Below, in pieces: positions 11,081-26,000 of a stretch of 64,000 bases of DNA. Numbering within the stretch: the stretch's first letter is position 1; every line of letters begins with the position of its first letter. Under the pieces are notes generated by a model, which ran no database searches, was not told the DNA's origin, and worked only from the letters and a program-made list of their open reading frames with translations. Source of the DNA: Nipponacmea schrenckii (taxonomy: Eukaryota; Mollusca; Gastropoda; Lottiidae); the NCBI GenBank assembly GCA_030562195.1, contig CM060200.1, positions 14,322,001 to 14,386,000 on the forward strand, written 5' to 3'. A program made the position numbers and the translations under genes.

Positions 11081-14000
11081 GTACATGTAAGTTCTTTCTA
11101 TCAGCCTCTTGCCCTTTATTTGTAGTAATTGAGAAACCTTTCAAGTTTAATTTCAGTTATCAATTGTCGATGTGCAAATGGCTGTGAAAGCAGAACTAAC
11201 TATTTTGTACAACAAAAACGAAGAAATTGATTAGGTCATGTTCAGCACAACATGAAACTTTAATCTTTTTGAAACTTGGTATTCCTATAATGTATTGATG
11301 ATGTCTTAATCAAGTTTGAAATTGACAATATTTCGTTTCCTTTAGGAATACCTCTAGATTATTGTATTAAAGGGTGAGAAAAAAAATGATCTGTGAAGAT
11401 CCTGGAGACTACAGTATTGATCCAATTTATAGGAACCCTAATAGAATTTAGATTTTTCTCTCAAGAGCTGTGTCTTATATCATGGTTTCATAAGTCAAAA
11501 ATTCTTTCTGATCCACTTTATACTTAACTTCTCCTACCAAAGATGTATTTAGTGAAGTGTGAATTGTATTTCTCAATCAACTATTTACCAAAATTTTGAA
11601 CTTATTGCATGACAATCGATTTATAGATTTCCTTGCTTTGCCTTTGTATCAATTTTTTTTTTTGGAGGGGAGGGGGGGGAATTCTCTAGAACTAGAAAAA
11701 ACTGAAATAGATAGAGCATTTATTTTTTGGACCAAACATTTCTAAATGGACTGGAATCAATATGTATCTGGAACTAATTTTTGGCTAGACCGGAATCGAG
11801 CTGTTGTATAATGTGCAAAAATTTTGCATCGTATCTGTTGGGCTGATTTAGTTCAAATTTTTTTTTGTAATAAGATCTATCTTATTAAGTTGACAAATTA
11901 AAGGTTTTGAAATGTTTTGGTTAAAAAAATTGTTATCAAACATTTTAGGTAATTTTTTTTTACTTTATTGCTAATTTTCTGATCGATCAGAAATTCTCAA
12001 AATATAGGCAAGTTGTCCATGTTGTTGTATCATTTATTTTTTAAGCACTTTTGGTTTTGATGTGAGGGCTTCCGGTTTCAAAAAATCGTGTCTGGTTCCC
12101 CCACTTCTGGTGTAAGTTAAAACTGTTGACAAAAAAAAGAGAAAATATTGTCTATTGTGCATAATCATAATATAGAAGAAAATATCCTGACTGGAAGTGA
12201 TACATTGGCTGTTATCTTGTAGTCATACATTTTAGTAAAAATTTTCTTCTGCCATTTATCTGATTTGTATGATTTTGACCTAAAAGTTGTTTGGACAGTA
12301 TTTGAATTTCAAATTTCAAATATTTTTGGACACGTTTCAGTTTTTTGACAATTTTAAAGTCTCTATCTTGTGACCTAGATCTTCAATGACTTTGGAATTG
12401 TCAGTGTACAATGACCTTGACCTATGCTATCTATAGATATACTGGTATAGGGTCAAAAATATCAACATCAGGAATAAGCCTATTGACATTTGAAATTTTT
12501 GGAACTTAATGAATACAGTATCTGAAACCAAATTTTAGCTAAGTGCTAAAATTCCCAGCAGCCTATACATTTATTAGTAATAATCTTTTCTATTCTTAAA
12601 ATCTTAAGGCCATGGGTCTAGTCGTGTCTGAGGCCCTTAGAAGCCAGTGGATTTCAGATAGCATGACATGAATTTTCATCAGGGCTTATTTTTTATAAAA
12701 ATTAAGACATTTCACAAATCCAATGTCACCAATGTCATGTTACTAAAAGGTCTTTTTTTTTTTCATCAATAGGAGGGTGAAGGAAAATGGTTGTCTTTAG
12801 ATTCCGAACTAATAATTCAAAATGGTGAAATTATGGGAACTAGACTGGCTTCTGGGCATCATATTTTAATTGATGCCCGATTTGAGCTTCCATATGGTAA
12901 GTCTTTTCTTATTCGAAACTTATTCAAAAGAAGTTTTATTTCCAATCTTGATGCAAAAATATTAAACAATTATGTCTAAATAACTATTCGATAGTGTATG
13001 TCAGTCACCATTACAATGTCATTTTTTTATAAAAAAATCAATCTACCTGACCTTTTTTATAGGTAAAACACATTCAGTAATGTTACAACTTGACGCTACT
13101 ATTTGACAGTAAGGAAATCACAAACTACTTAATATAGACATTGTTAAATGACCTCAGAGGACTTGCCTTAATTCTGGCTTCTGGTTGAATATTTAAATAA
13201 AATAAATTTCTGCAAAGTTGAAATTTGGTCGTCTGTTTTTGGTGTTTCCGGCAAAACAACAACGGCTGTGCTAATGTTTGTCAGATATACTTACCAAAAC
13301 TTACCTTACTTGCTTGATGTCATAAAAACGGAAATTAACTATGACGTTATGGTCACGTTACCACTTTCTTGTGTACCATTTTTATACGCCCACATGACAA
13401 TTGGAGATCTCAAAAAGAGTAGGCTAATGCCGCTGTCCTGGCAAAATTTCCCTCACTGCATGGCATTGCTCGTCTTTATTAGCCCATCGGGTGCAGAAAA
13501 GTAGGACGTAAAACTCCATTCATTTCATTTTATTTTCATTAATAGAATGCAATTTTATTTTCCAATATCTTTCATATACATGTGTACACATCTTTTTCTG
13601 TTTATACATTGATAAACTGTTGAGGTCTTTCAGAAATCTTTGATTGGGATATTTATAGTAATGCAGGGTGTTTCTTGCAAAGAAGACCTAGCTTACTCTT
13701 TTTGCAACTAATATAAACTTATTCTTTTTCTCTTTTTGCTATTCTTTGGATTTTTGATGAACAGAATTGTCTTGTTTGTACAAATTTTTTTTCTTGCTGT
13801 TTTTTTTCTCTGGTTAGATTAAAAATTTATTTCTTTATTGCAAGTGCTTTTTAAAAAACCTAATATGTTGAAATCTGATAAATCGTAATTTTCTACAAAC
13901 ATTTTGTATTATATGAAGTTTATTCATTTGAGAAAATCAATATTCACTTCATACAACTTGTTAAAACACAACATAAAATTTGTATCAATTTTTATAAGAG

Positions 14001-17000
14001 CCCTATAAACTTGAGTTGATTGCAAGGTAGCAAGCTATAGGTTTATATGTAGGCCTAGTGTAACTTGTATCTCTGTAGTTTGATGCCATATTAATGTTGT
14101 TATAAAATTGCTAATTAGGTTCAGCAGACATGGTTTCTTAAAGTGTTGGGTATTGCCAATCATGTCAAGATACATGTATGATCGGAATATGGGGTAATAG
14201 ATAAAAGGAACACTTTTTCTCCAAGTTTAAAATTTTTATACTCATACATTATTTTCTTATATAATAGAATGTTATAACCAGTAGTTAAACTAGTTTTCTT
14301 AGGTATTTCACTAATAAAATGTTAACTAAAACATAATCATTTAAAAACAATGGATTTCAGAGAAGTCTGCAAAAGGAATTATGATTGGATAAGATTGAGA
14401 TTGCATTCCCCATCTAATAAATGCCCACTTTTGATATGACCACATTATAATGTGGTCGTATATTGTTGTCACCACTGTCCATCGTCGGTTCATCTGTCCA
14501 CAATTGCTTGTTAACGCAATAGAGTACAGTTTTTGTTGGATTTGAATGAAACTTGCTGTTATCATTTATATTGATGAAATCTCGGACAAGTTCAAAATTG
14601 GCGATTTTACGATGAATGGTTTTTGAGTTATTGCACTTAACTTAGTCAAAAAGCGTCAAAATTGGCTCGAGAACGCAATAGAGACTACAGTTTTCGTCAG
14701 ATTGGAAGAAATTTGGTGTGATCATTTATTTTCATAATATCTCAGACAAGTCCGCAATTGACGATTTTTCAATGAAGTATTATTGAGTTATTGCACTTGA
14801 CTTAGTCAAAACGCTTCAAAATTGGCTTGTGAATGTGATAGACAATACAGTTTTCATCTAATTTGAATGAAATTTGGTGTGATCAGTTTTTGATGAGATC
14901 TGAACACGTTTGATATTGACGATTTTTCGATGAATTATATTTGAGTTATTGCCCTTGACTTAGTCTGAACGCTGAAAATTAGCTGGTGAATGTGATAGAG
15001 ACTAGGTTTCATCTGATTTGAATGAAATTTGGTCGGAATATGTATATATGGATTATGGCTTCTACCTGTGATGAACAGAACATATACTGTTAAGTGGGCC
15101 TATCTTGCAAGGCAATCATTTGTTTATGGAATGCCATGTATCGTCAAGTATTGATACTTCACCTCGCAATACGATACGCATATAGTGGCATGTCGTATCG
15201 AGATACATCAATTCAACAAGCACTAGTTTCTAACATGACATATTATTATGAATGATTAGGGTCTTGAATATGCAAATATTCTTCAAAAGAACTAGATATG
15301 CTTGTAAATCGTCTAATTTGTTACAAAAAAATAAGAATAGGAATTTACTTTATTTCTTTATATGTCTTGACCAGTGCAAAAGATAAAAAATAATTAATCA
15401 TAAAAAAACAACTGTTAGACCTTAGACTCCTTATTATTGTTGAAATTTGGAAGAAAGACGCTTAGACTTTATGTAGAATTCTGAGGTCTTTTGAATTTCA
15501 ACTATGAGGCATTACAACAGTTTCAAGAGTAACCTAGTTGTCGCCCCATTAATCAGTCTGCCCCTTTTTTCACCCCGTCCTTCTCCCAGTTCTAATAGGC
15601 CAAGCAGCGTGTGTACTAGCTAAGCGATTGGGGTTATAAGCCTAGCCTGCTGCTACTACCATACGAATACAAGTAGAACATAAATTTCCATTTCAATTCC
15701 ACACAATTTCTAAAGTAGATTACTTATGATACGCAAAGTTGACTTATATGATGATTCATTTCTTACATATTTCCTAAAGAAGAAGAAATGACCACTTTGA
15801 GCCAAGGAAAAAAACATGTATGGTATTCATTTCGAACAATTTTTGAATGTGAAGATTTTGACAGAACCTCCCCAAATTATTACGCATTCTTCCTGAACCA
15901 ATTCCATTAATATTTAAAGCTTTTCTATCTTACCTACAAAATGCAAAAAGAGAAAATTTAACCCCAACCAGCTGATTGCATTTCACCAGTTGCTTCACTG
16001 ACCCGTCGACTACAAGAAATCACTCCACATCTTCAAACTATTGAAATGAACATACCTGCCACACCCAAAAAAAATCATTAAGAGAAAATTGGAAAAAAGT
16101 ATGGAGCAACTGGGCGTAAATAAAAGACAGATTCTGCAGAATCCATCTTTTATTAATCCGCAGAATCTGTCTTTTATTAATGTCATGATCGGCGTTAATG
16201 TCGTGACACAAAATCCGCGGATTATCCGCCGATTTTAAAAAATCAGGCCTCTACGCCGTGGCTATAATCTGCAGAATCCGGGGATTTTTTTTAAAAAGCA
16301 GTCTTCTGGTATAAATGTTGTCGAGAACTAGATACATTATATAAATAACAAACTATGCATAAAGAATAGGCAAAAGGGGACGAACCTGGCCCAATGATGT
16401 TTACAGACAAAGCATTAGCCAGCTCCCAGACGAGCAACTCACATAGTAGCCTACGTCTAAAAGTCTGTTGCAACATCTTTGCAGTTTTGCCTAAATGAAA
16501 ATCTCAGTTCTCCGGCTGTAAAGAGACAATGGAATTTATATGTTTATTTGATAAACATTTGATTCATTTTTGGGATTTGGAGATCATAACAGACGCAGAT
16601 ATTATATAATATCACATGCTAAGAAACTTGCTACTGATGGACCAAGTTGTAGATCCAATACCATATAATATTATCTACCAAAAAATGGCCATGAAAATGT
16701 TTGCAAAGAGTTTGCAAAACCTTATTCTTGAATACATTGAATATTTCCGACCTAAGTATTATGTAACCCCAACAAAATGTCCTCTGAACAAAACTCTGGA
16801 AAATGTTAAGGAAGACGTTGTAAACAATAAAAATTCTTTCTCACGAATTGAAAGTCATTATTGCAGATCAACAACCATAATTAGACCCAAATTAAATATC
16901 AAAGAAATGTACAGATTATACCAGGTGAAATGTCATGAAAAAAGGTATCCCTCCAGTCAAAGAATCCATGTATTGTCACATCTTTGATACAGAATTTAAT

Positions 17001-20000
17001 TTAGGTTTTTATGTACCATGAAAAGATGCCTATGATACGTGCTTCAGATATGAAGTTTTGAGTCAAACCAACAAAGTAAAAAAAAACAAACAGAACACGT
17101 CAAACGGAAAAATCAAGCAAGGCTTTCAAAAGAAAATGATAGATAAGCATTGAACCAGATACTAATAGCAGGGTTTTGACCCACAGCAGGTGCTTACAGT
17201 ACTCAAATTAAATGTATGCTCAGCCTATTATTTGTGAAAATTAAATATTTACAATTTAACAGTTTTATATCTACCAACCTTAATACTATAGGTCACTGTT
17301 ATACATGGAATGAACCAGAAGGAAAATGTGGCACAAATGAAATTGCATCAGCTATTACTAAATGGCTAAAACTTGAAGATGAAAATGGTTTTAAACATGT
17401 GATTTTGTACAGTGATTCATGTGGCGGACAAAATAGAAATAAAATAATGTGTACATCTTTAATTCATTTTCTCCACATTTCTACCAACATCAAAACCATG
17501 GAACAGAAATTCTTTGAATCAGGTCACAGTCAAAATGACGTGCATTGAGGGCAGCATCAATAGATCTGACATACCTTCTATCCAACTATATAACACACAT
17601 GATATCTGCTAATAAACGCAATGCATAGTCTGTACAAGATATTACACACCAAGAAATTAAGAATTTTGATCATTTGAATTTGGCAGGTTGCAAACAGAAT
17701 GCATTCAGTGGCATCATTTCGATTCACCATAAGAAACATTCTGAGGAACCCAATGATGTGAATGTGTATTTCTCACCTTTTATAGAAAATCATACAGAAA
17801 ACGTGGTCAGACATTTAACTTTTTCTCCTATAAATATACCGTGGGCATATTCACCTAGAATTCCAATTGACTTTGAAAAGAAGAAAGATCTGATGAAACT
17901 ACTCTAATATATTCCTACCGATTGTCATCCATTTTACACATAGTTGCAGGTAGATGATTGTAAATGAGCGTTAAAGATAAATATGTATTTATAAATCATG
18001 AATTGAATTAAAAAGTAATTAAATTGTTATTATTTAATCTAAACGTGTATTTTTGATCAAGAAAATAAAGAACATACAACATTTTTGCACTGCAAAATAT
18101 CTATGATGATGTTGGGAGCAAAAATATCGTAAGTAACATTTTGGACAGTTGCTAATGGCAACCGATTTTTTTTTATGGAGAAAGCATTTACATATTACAT
18201 TTATATTGTATATTCCTTTTATGATACGATTTGTTCCAAAACTAAATCTTTAAATCCCATTTTCTCACTATTAGCGAAAATGCAGAAACAACATTTTTGC
18301 TCTGAACCAGATTATATATTATAGGATCTTTTATATTCACAAAAATTAAGGCCAAAAAAATAAAAGAAAAAAGAAAATATTTGCTCAGTTCCGATTTACC
18401 AAAGAATGGATAAAATTAAATGTTTTTTCAATAACGTCTGATCAGCTGAATGGCTTTCTGGGCCTACCAAGAGGGTGTCACTCCAGATAAGATAAGTCAC
18501 TCTGTACTTTGAATGTTATAAGCTTGTGACATCTCCAGTTTATTAAAGCTTCTTTGGATGTTAACTTCTGATGGTTATAGCTTCATGAAGTCTTCTGCTG
18601 GTTTTATCAATATGCTTATTGATTGTCAGTGTGATGGTGTTTTAAAAGTTGACTTCAACTTCAACTACATTGCATAAACTTAAACCAGTGATTGTTGTTC
18701 CATAAAGCTGTGTATATTGTACCCACAATGCTAAATGCCATTAGAAAATTGTTGTTGCAAGTTATATCTTTGCCCCCCCCCCCAAAAAAAAGTGATAATC
18801 CAATTAACCCTGGATGTGCCACTCCCATTTGAATGAGCTTGAAAACCACATACAGAATACCCCCCCAAAAATAACCCTATAAGTTAATTAGGTCATGTGC
18901 TAGAGCTGTCTAAAGTTGCAAATTTGGCTCTATTTGGACAGCTATAAAACCGGAAGTAGATGTTTGAGATCAAATGTTTCCAACCAATAGCTTAAGGTCA
19001 AGGTCACGAGAAATAACCCTCCAAACTTCAAAAAAATTCAGCAGGATGTTGCAAAAATGCAAAAGCTTAATTAACTGAAGCTACCAGAAATGTAAACATC
19101 ACAGAAATTTGACTTAATCCTGAGGCACAATTTTGTGTTTTACAAAAACGTAACATTTCAATATGGCGGCTAAAGTTTCACTTCCAACAGATCAGCACAA
19201 GTTTTGTTGGGATTAATTGGAAGTTCGAAACTAGAAGTTGAACCCTTTGCATTAGTTGCATTAGTGCAAATATCCAATTTATAATCATTTGAAATGTTGT
19301 CACTACAGAAGGTCTAGGAAAGTTGAATAGGTGCTACAATAATAGTAACAATTATGATAATTACTACCACAGTATAGTTGGATAGTCCTGTAATGTAGCA
19401 TGCCCTGTCCATCCACAATTGCTTGTAAACACTCTAGAAAGCACCAATCTTGACAGATTTTGACTTAACTATGTTGGAGTGTTTGTAATCACCAAAGGAT
19501 GAACCCTATTGAAAATCAGCAAAAAAAAAAAAAAAAAAAGGCAAAATTCAGATTTTGTTAAACTTGCTGAAATAGTTTGATAACACCCTACAAACTATAT
19601 TGAAAATAAAAATATCAAAGAATTATATGAATTTTTGCCCTTATTATTGAAAACGCATCTCGATTTTTGACTCGTCAACACTCTACATTGCACAATTCTT
19701 TACTGATTTTGACGAAACTTGTTAAAATAGTTTTTTATCCCCAAAGGGATAAACCCTGTTGAAATTTATTTTAAGAGTTTTTGCCTTGTAAGATAGAATT
19801 CTTGACAGATTTTAATAAACTTACTAATATTGTTCATTATAACCCCAGGTGAATATCTTATTCTGGTTATTGTAACTGCACTATTAAGTTTTTATTCAAG
19901 TACAATACTGCCAGTGGGCACATATTACCGTTACTTAATCAGAAATCTTAAATAAATATTTAATACTTATTGAAAATTGTTTGCTGTTAATCTTATTTGA

Positions 20001-23000
20001 GATACTCTGTCAAAATATGCCCCATCTTTTAGTAGATTTATAAGACTTATTATGGTCTAGTGTGCAGAGAGACTTTTAACTTTCCAATTTCTGAAAGATA
20101 ATTGTATTACTAAAATCAATGGTCCTACAGGGTACAAAATAAGCGGTATCTCATGTAGTTTGTGTTAAAATTTTCGGCAAATTGCATAGTTTTTTCTACC
20201 AGTGGAGCAGTTATTTAGCGATGCATTAAAATTTCACCAAATCATGCTTAGATCAGAAGATCTATGTTATACAGAAATAAATCAATATGTTTATGAAGAT
20301 CATGTGATCATGAATTGTTATTCTGTAATAATCTCTTTTAAGATATTTTTTTAAAAATACGATGGCCTTTATTTTTATTTTTTATTTGTATAATACGCGT
20401 GTGAGCCTCCCATGTGTCCTTGTCTTATGGAATCAGATTCGCAATCTCCCCAATTTGCAATGGACAGTCCCCAAAGATTAGTATATAAAGTAAATTTAAT
20501 AGTATTGTAGATGTTCTGATATTTAGAACAACTGACAACTGATTGAAATAGGAAAAAAATAGGCTATGGTATTTTGGTAAAGGTTGGTAATTGGTATTCA
20601 TTTCTGTTCTATTTAAAAGGGCGATAATTGCTCCTCAAAATTTGAAATTGCTACACAAAATTCTCTCAAAGGGCAAAAAACTGCTATGCAAATAATCAAA
20701 GTATTTTGTATCCTGGTCCTAGTAAAAATTTGATGAATTCTGCAGAATTTGAGATTATTCTAGAAATTGTGTATTGTTGACATAAAACTTTCAACAAAAG
20801 TTGAGAGCCGCTGTGGCTCAGTCAGTTAGACGCATGCTTGCTAATTTAAGAGTCCAGATTTCAATCCAAGCAAAAGTTGGGATGAACATTCAGGATTTTC
20901 CTGTGAGGTAAGAGGGACTGACATGAACAAAAGGTTCTAGTCTAGATGGGACAATAAACTGAGGCCCTGTGTGCTACAGGCTGTGTACGTGTAATATCTC
21001 TTGACAGAAGAGGCTAATGTTGCTGTCCTGGCAAAATTCCCCTCATTGCACAGTGCATGGCGTTGCCAATCTTCATTAGTCCATAAAGTGCAGAAAAGGA
21101 TGCAAAACTCGGTTCATTTTATGTCAACAAAAGTTAATAGATATATGTCAGTTTAAAATATACTTTGATATCTGTGATACTAGTTTGATTCTAATCAGTT
21201 TCTTTGAATACTGTTGTCAATCCATGTTATGTTCGCTAACATTGGCTTTTGACATTGTGGTGATTAAAATTAGGATATTGCCAGAATTCTTGAAGATGAT
21301 GACTGAATTGAAAAATTTCATCTTAAAGGCTTGAATTTATACAGCGAAAACGGTAACTATAATAATTAGATTAAAAATAAAAATATATAAAACAAGCAGA
21401 GAAGAGTGCTCCTAAAATCAAAGTATGCATATTTTGAAACTGCTATGTTTAGACAAAATACCAAAGATTTAAACCCATGAAAGTTGATCAGTTGAAATAA
21501 AATAGTTGTTTTGTAAACTTGCCTCTATTTACATTAACCTGGCAGCAATTCACTACATATTGAAAATTATCATTTTAGAACATGAGGTATTTTGGTTTTG
21601 GCTGGGTAGCAAGACCAAAAAAAAAAACTAGAATTGCTGACAATTATGAATGTATTGGACAAACTTAGAATATTATGGAGCTCAAATTTGCAATTGCCAA
21701 CATCTAGGCAATATATTGAATTTCAAATGACCTAGTTTTCAAAGTGACAAACTAATTAGGTCAGACAGTCGGTAGCTGTTAAAGAGGCGATAAATATGAA
21801 AATTATTAATTTTTACTATGTTTAAGTACAAATATCTCTGAATTTTTGAAGTAGGACAAATTAAAAAATAAGTTACATGTAGACAATATAATGAATATTA
21901 TTTGACCTTAATTTCAAGGTCATAAATTAAGTGCGTCAACCAACTAAAGTGATTTTGAAAAAAATTTCAAACTTGAATATTGGGAAAAGAAAGTCAAAAT
22001 TCAAAAATCGCTCTTCATAGAAATGTGGCCAATAATCAAATGTATCCATGTGCTAAATTTCATCTAAATCGGTCAATAAACAGTGCTTGAATTAGGACTT
22101 GAAAAATTGTAACCAAAATTCAAAATGGCGGCCGATATGGCAGCTTGACCTAATTATTTAGGTCAAATCGATTACTATTCACAAGTTATTCATTTATACA
22201 TTTACACTTTTCACCTAGCTGTTATAGATCGGCAGTTACGTAATTACATCATTTGAGGCCAAACTGTAAATTGAAATTTTAATTCCCAAATTTTGTTAAA
22301 ATTGGAATCATATCACCTTTTAACTGGTGAAGTTTTAAAATTCCACTATTTATATTAAGCCAGAAATCAGAGTTTGAATTTTTTCCAATTTAAAATTGCA
22401 AATTGTGGGTAGAGGATTTAACCGAGTTGCATAAAACTTATTATAAGTTGACAAATAATTTGAAGTTTTCAAATATGAAAATCCGATCGAAATTGATTTC
22501 AGGTTCTCACTTCTGGTCGGAGAAAGAACTTCTGGTTTTGTTTTATTTAATTATAGTAATTATTTTAAGGTCACATATGAATTCAGAATGGATTAACCTG
22601 AAATAATCTGAACAATTACAATACATTTTAGACCAAGGTCGAAATGCGTAATAAACTCTTTATTTTACATGGGTCAGAATTCGACCCAATACACATGGAC
22701 ATGTTCCTGTCTAATATTCAGCTCATGAGTCTCCTATGAAGTCAAAATGTCTGTACCTATTACCAGTTCGTCTGCAAGTTCGTCTGAGAATCGCAAAAAA
22801 AAAAAAATTATCTAAATGATTACAGAATTGTCGAAATATGTATTAAAAAGGAACACCGGATTCCTAAGCACCCAGAACATTCCCCTATTCCCCACAATTG
22901 TCTTTGTATGTGGAGGTCTCCATCTTTAAAATCACTAAGTGAATGCAGCAATAAATATTATTTATTCATGATATTATTAGATATTATGTTTGACAAATAT

Positions 23001-26000
23001 ATTTGTTATAGGAATGTCACATTGTGAATTGCAGTAGGTATGGTTTATTACTTTGTCATTGAGGTAGTAAATTATGGTTTATCTCCATTGATAAACACTT
23101 TTTATTTGGAGATTATCATTATGCTTCCATCAAAGGGGAAGATAGTTGTCTGTATTTAGTTAACTGTTCTGATTGAAACAGGCATGTGAAAGATTAAACT
23201 ATCTTCATAAAAAATCATTCAGCTATATTATGAATTTATAGCAAATGAAAAATGGTTTAAATTTGTTTTATTATTAATGTTACAGTAAGAGGAATATGCT
23301 CTTTTGTATATGTGAAGTACTGATATATTTACCAACAGTATTTGTTTGCAGGGTGAATTTGGAGATGCATTTTGTGAATTTCTTTAGATATATAATTGTA
23401 GGAGTTAATATCCCTCTAACCAGAGAAAAGACTTCTGTGTAAAAGTGAAATCTTTTAATTGGTCAAACCTTTCAGGTCAGGGCGACCCTTCATCAGTGAC
23501 AAAAATTAAGCATTTGCTTCGTATTTATAGCCAGTTAGATTATGACGTTACAAAATAATTTGGAAGAATCTGAAATATTTGAGAAGAATTTGGAATAAGT
23601 AGGAATTAATTGGAATGAAATAAAAATGGAGGTTGTACTGTGGAATAAAAAGGAATGTTTAGGAATAAAATTATATAGGATTGTAATTATATAGGATTGT
23701 ATCAAAATGGCAATAAATCAAGCTTAAAACGATTGTTAACAAAATTATATTAGAACATTAATAATAATTTGTGATTCCAAATTCTGAAAAAATGTCTCTG
23801 GTTAGAGGGATATTGACTCCTATAGTTTAATGTCCTGTCTAATCCCTCTGAGTATCCGGTGGGATCCCAGCGAGAGGCTTCCTAAGGTCTCATCCAGCCA
23901 CTGAATCACCTTATACAGAGGTTTAGAGATGCTGCTTTCCTTCCTATAGATATATAATTTTGATATTTTGCAAAGAAATTAAGCAAAATTTGTAACTGAC
24001 TACTGATCTACCAGAACCTAGCTGTCTTTCTGTTTTATATTATTATATGTAAAATTACTTTTGTTTGGTTGCAGATGTTGTTGCAGACTTGCCAGAAGCT
24101 GAGGCTGCTGAACTACAAAATAAATTGTCAGTGTTGAATATCATGGACCAGGAGGTTAGGGTTTGCTTATTTATTAATTTTTATTAACTGCTGCTCAAAT
24201 ATAATAAAAACTATACAGTGTACTCTGAGTAATCCATGTACTGGGACCAGCAAAAGATGTAGGATAAGCAAGAATGTCCACATTTGTACCAATAATAACT
24301 CAGCAACCTAGATAACATACTACAGTACTGTCTAAAAATTAAAAGACAATTCAGTTTTGGATTATTGTTCATATGTGGACTTGATCATTATAATCAATTA
24401 TCTAATTGGCAATAAGTAATTAACATGATGAGAAGTCGCATTATGAAGATTTTTTTGTGTCACAACCACTGATTGGAATACTTAGATGCTGGATAACTCA
24501 TGAGTACACTGTTATTCAACACTGTCTTGATATATATTCTAACACAATTAATGTTTTCCATTGGAATAGTTCATTGCTTAGAAGATTGTCAGGGATTACA
24601 TAGTCAAAATAATAATTTGCATCAGTCAAACATCTGTGGTTCTTGCAATTCCTCTTAAACTGTGCGTTTAATGACAGCATTATCACAAAGGACCAATATA
24701 TATGAACAGCAGCTCTTTACGATGGTGTCATAAAACACTTACTGTTAGTGGATGTCAAGCCACAGACATCTGACTGAAATTGAATGTGGCCAATGGATGA
24801 TTTCAATGACTCCTATACATGAAGAGCTTCTATTTGTAAATTTCTTTTGCAGTCATGTACTTCAACGTGGGGAACATAGATCTGTTCATTAATTGAACTT
24901 AACTTAATGTACTTTTGTATTGAAACGTTGTGTATTTTTTTTTTATCCATTGTATTGCCCCATGGGCAGGACCATGGCGATGTGCATTGGGCCTAATTTT
25001 GACCTATGTAAAATAAAGAGTTTATTATACGCCCACATATAATGTGGACGTATATTGCGGTTGACCCTGTCCGTCCGTCCGTCCGTCCACAATTGCTTGT
25101 GGCCACAATAGAGACCACATTTTTTTTTTCATCGGATTTCAATGAAACTTGGTATGCTTGTTCATATTGATGAGATCTTGAATGGGTTCGAATTTCATGA
25201 AATTTCGATCATTGGTTCCTGGCTTTTTTGCTGTTGGTGTTTTGCTCACCAATAAAATTTTGCTGCTGGTGGGCGTATAGCCTTTTGGGCGTCCGCTCGT
25301 TATTATTATTATGATTACAATATCTAGAAGTCCATCATTTCTCTGCTTTAATTTATAGACTATCGCAATACAAGAACAACAACGAAGACCACCTTCCTAT
25401 GCTCAGTGTAAGTTCAGCTTCTTAAATTATTTGTCAACCTCAAGTGAAATCTTTTGAATTCTCTGTAGTTTTCTTATCTGTGTAGTTCAGACATATCCTT
25501 TGTAAATTATCTTGTATATCACTTCTCGAATGGAAAAGAAATAGCCCTAGTTACAGTTAGAATTATTCAATTAAAACATTTAATGATAAAATTGTTTGAA
25601 AAGTACTGGCTCAGCTTGAAAAGATGCTGTTTTCTTCAAATTGGTATTTAGGTTCTGATAAGTATAGTTTTGATGTTTATAGCATCTACAATCGATCGCT
25701 AACAAAACATGAACTGATTTTTTAATTTCAACGTGGCTTTTTAATTTTTTCCAGTAAAAATAGCTCTGTGTCAGACATTCATTGCTCATATCTCATGACC
25801 TTGACCTCTAGTGACCTTGTAATGTATATAAAAGTTGTTCCAATGTGGCTTCATTTCATGTCCTTTCTGGTTCCAAGTTTACAGAAGTCACCACTTCTCT
25901 CCTTTCTTTGATATCTGCACATTCTATAATCTAATGACTGTAGTTACTTTTAAACAAATTTTTCACAAACAACTGTTTTAAGTATGTTGTGTGTATTGAA

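Noticed and set aside
20803..20875. tRNA gene
   Set aside because: The head resembles a tRNA but is followed directly by a SINE body, and the unit is flanked by a target duplication; it does not fold into a clear cloverleaf by eye.
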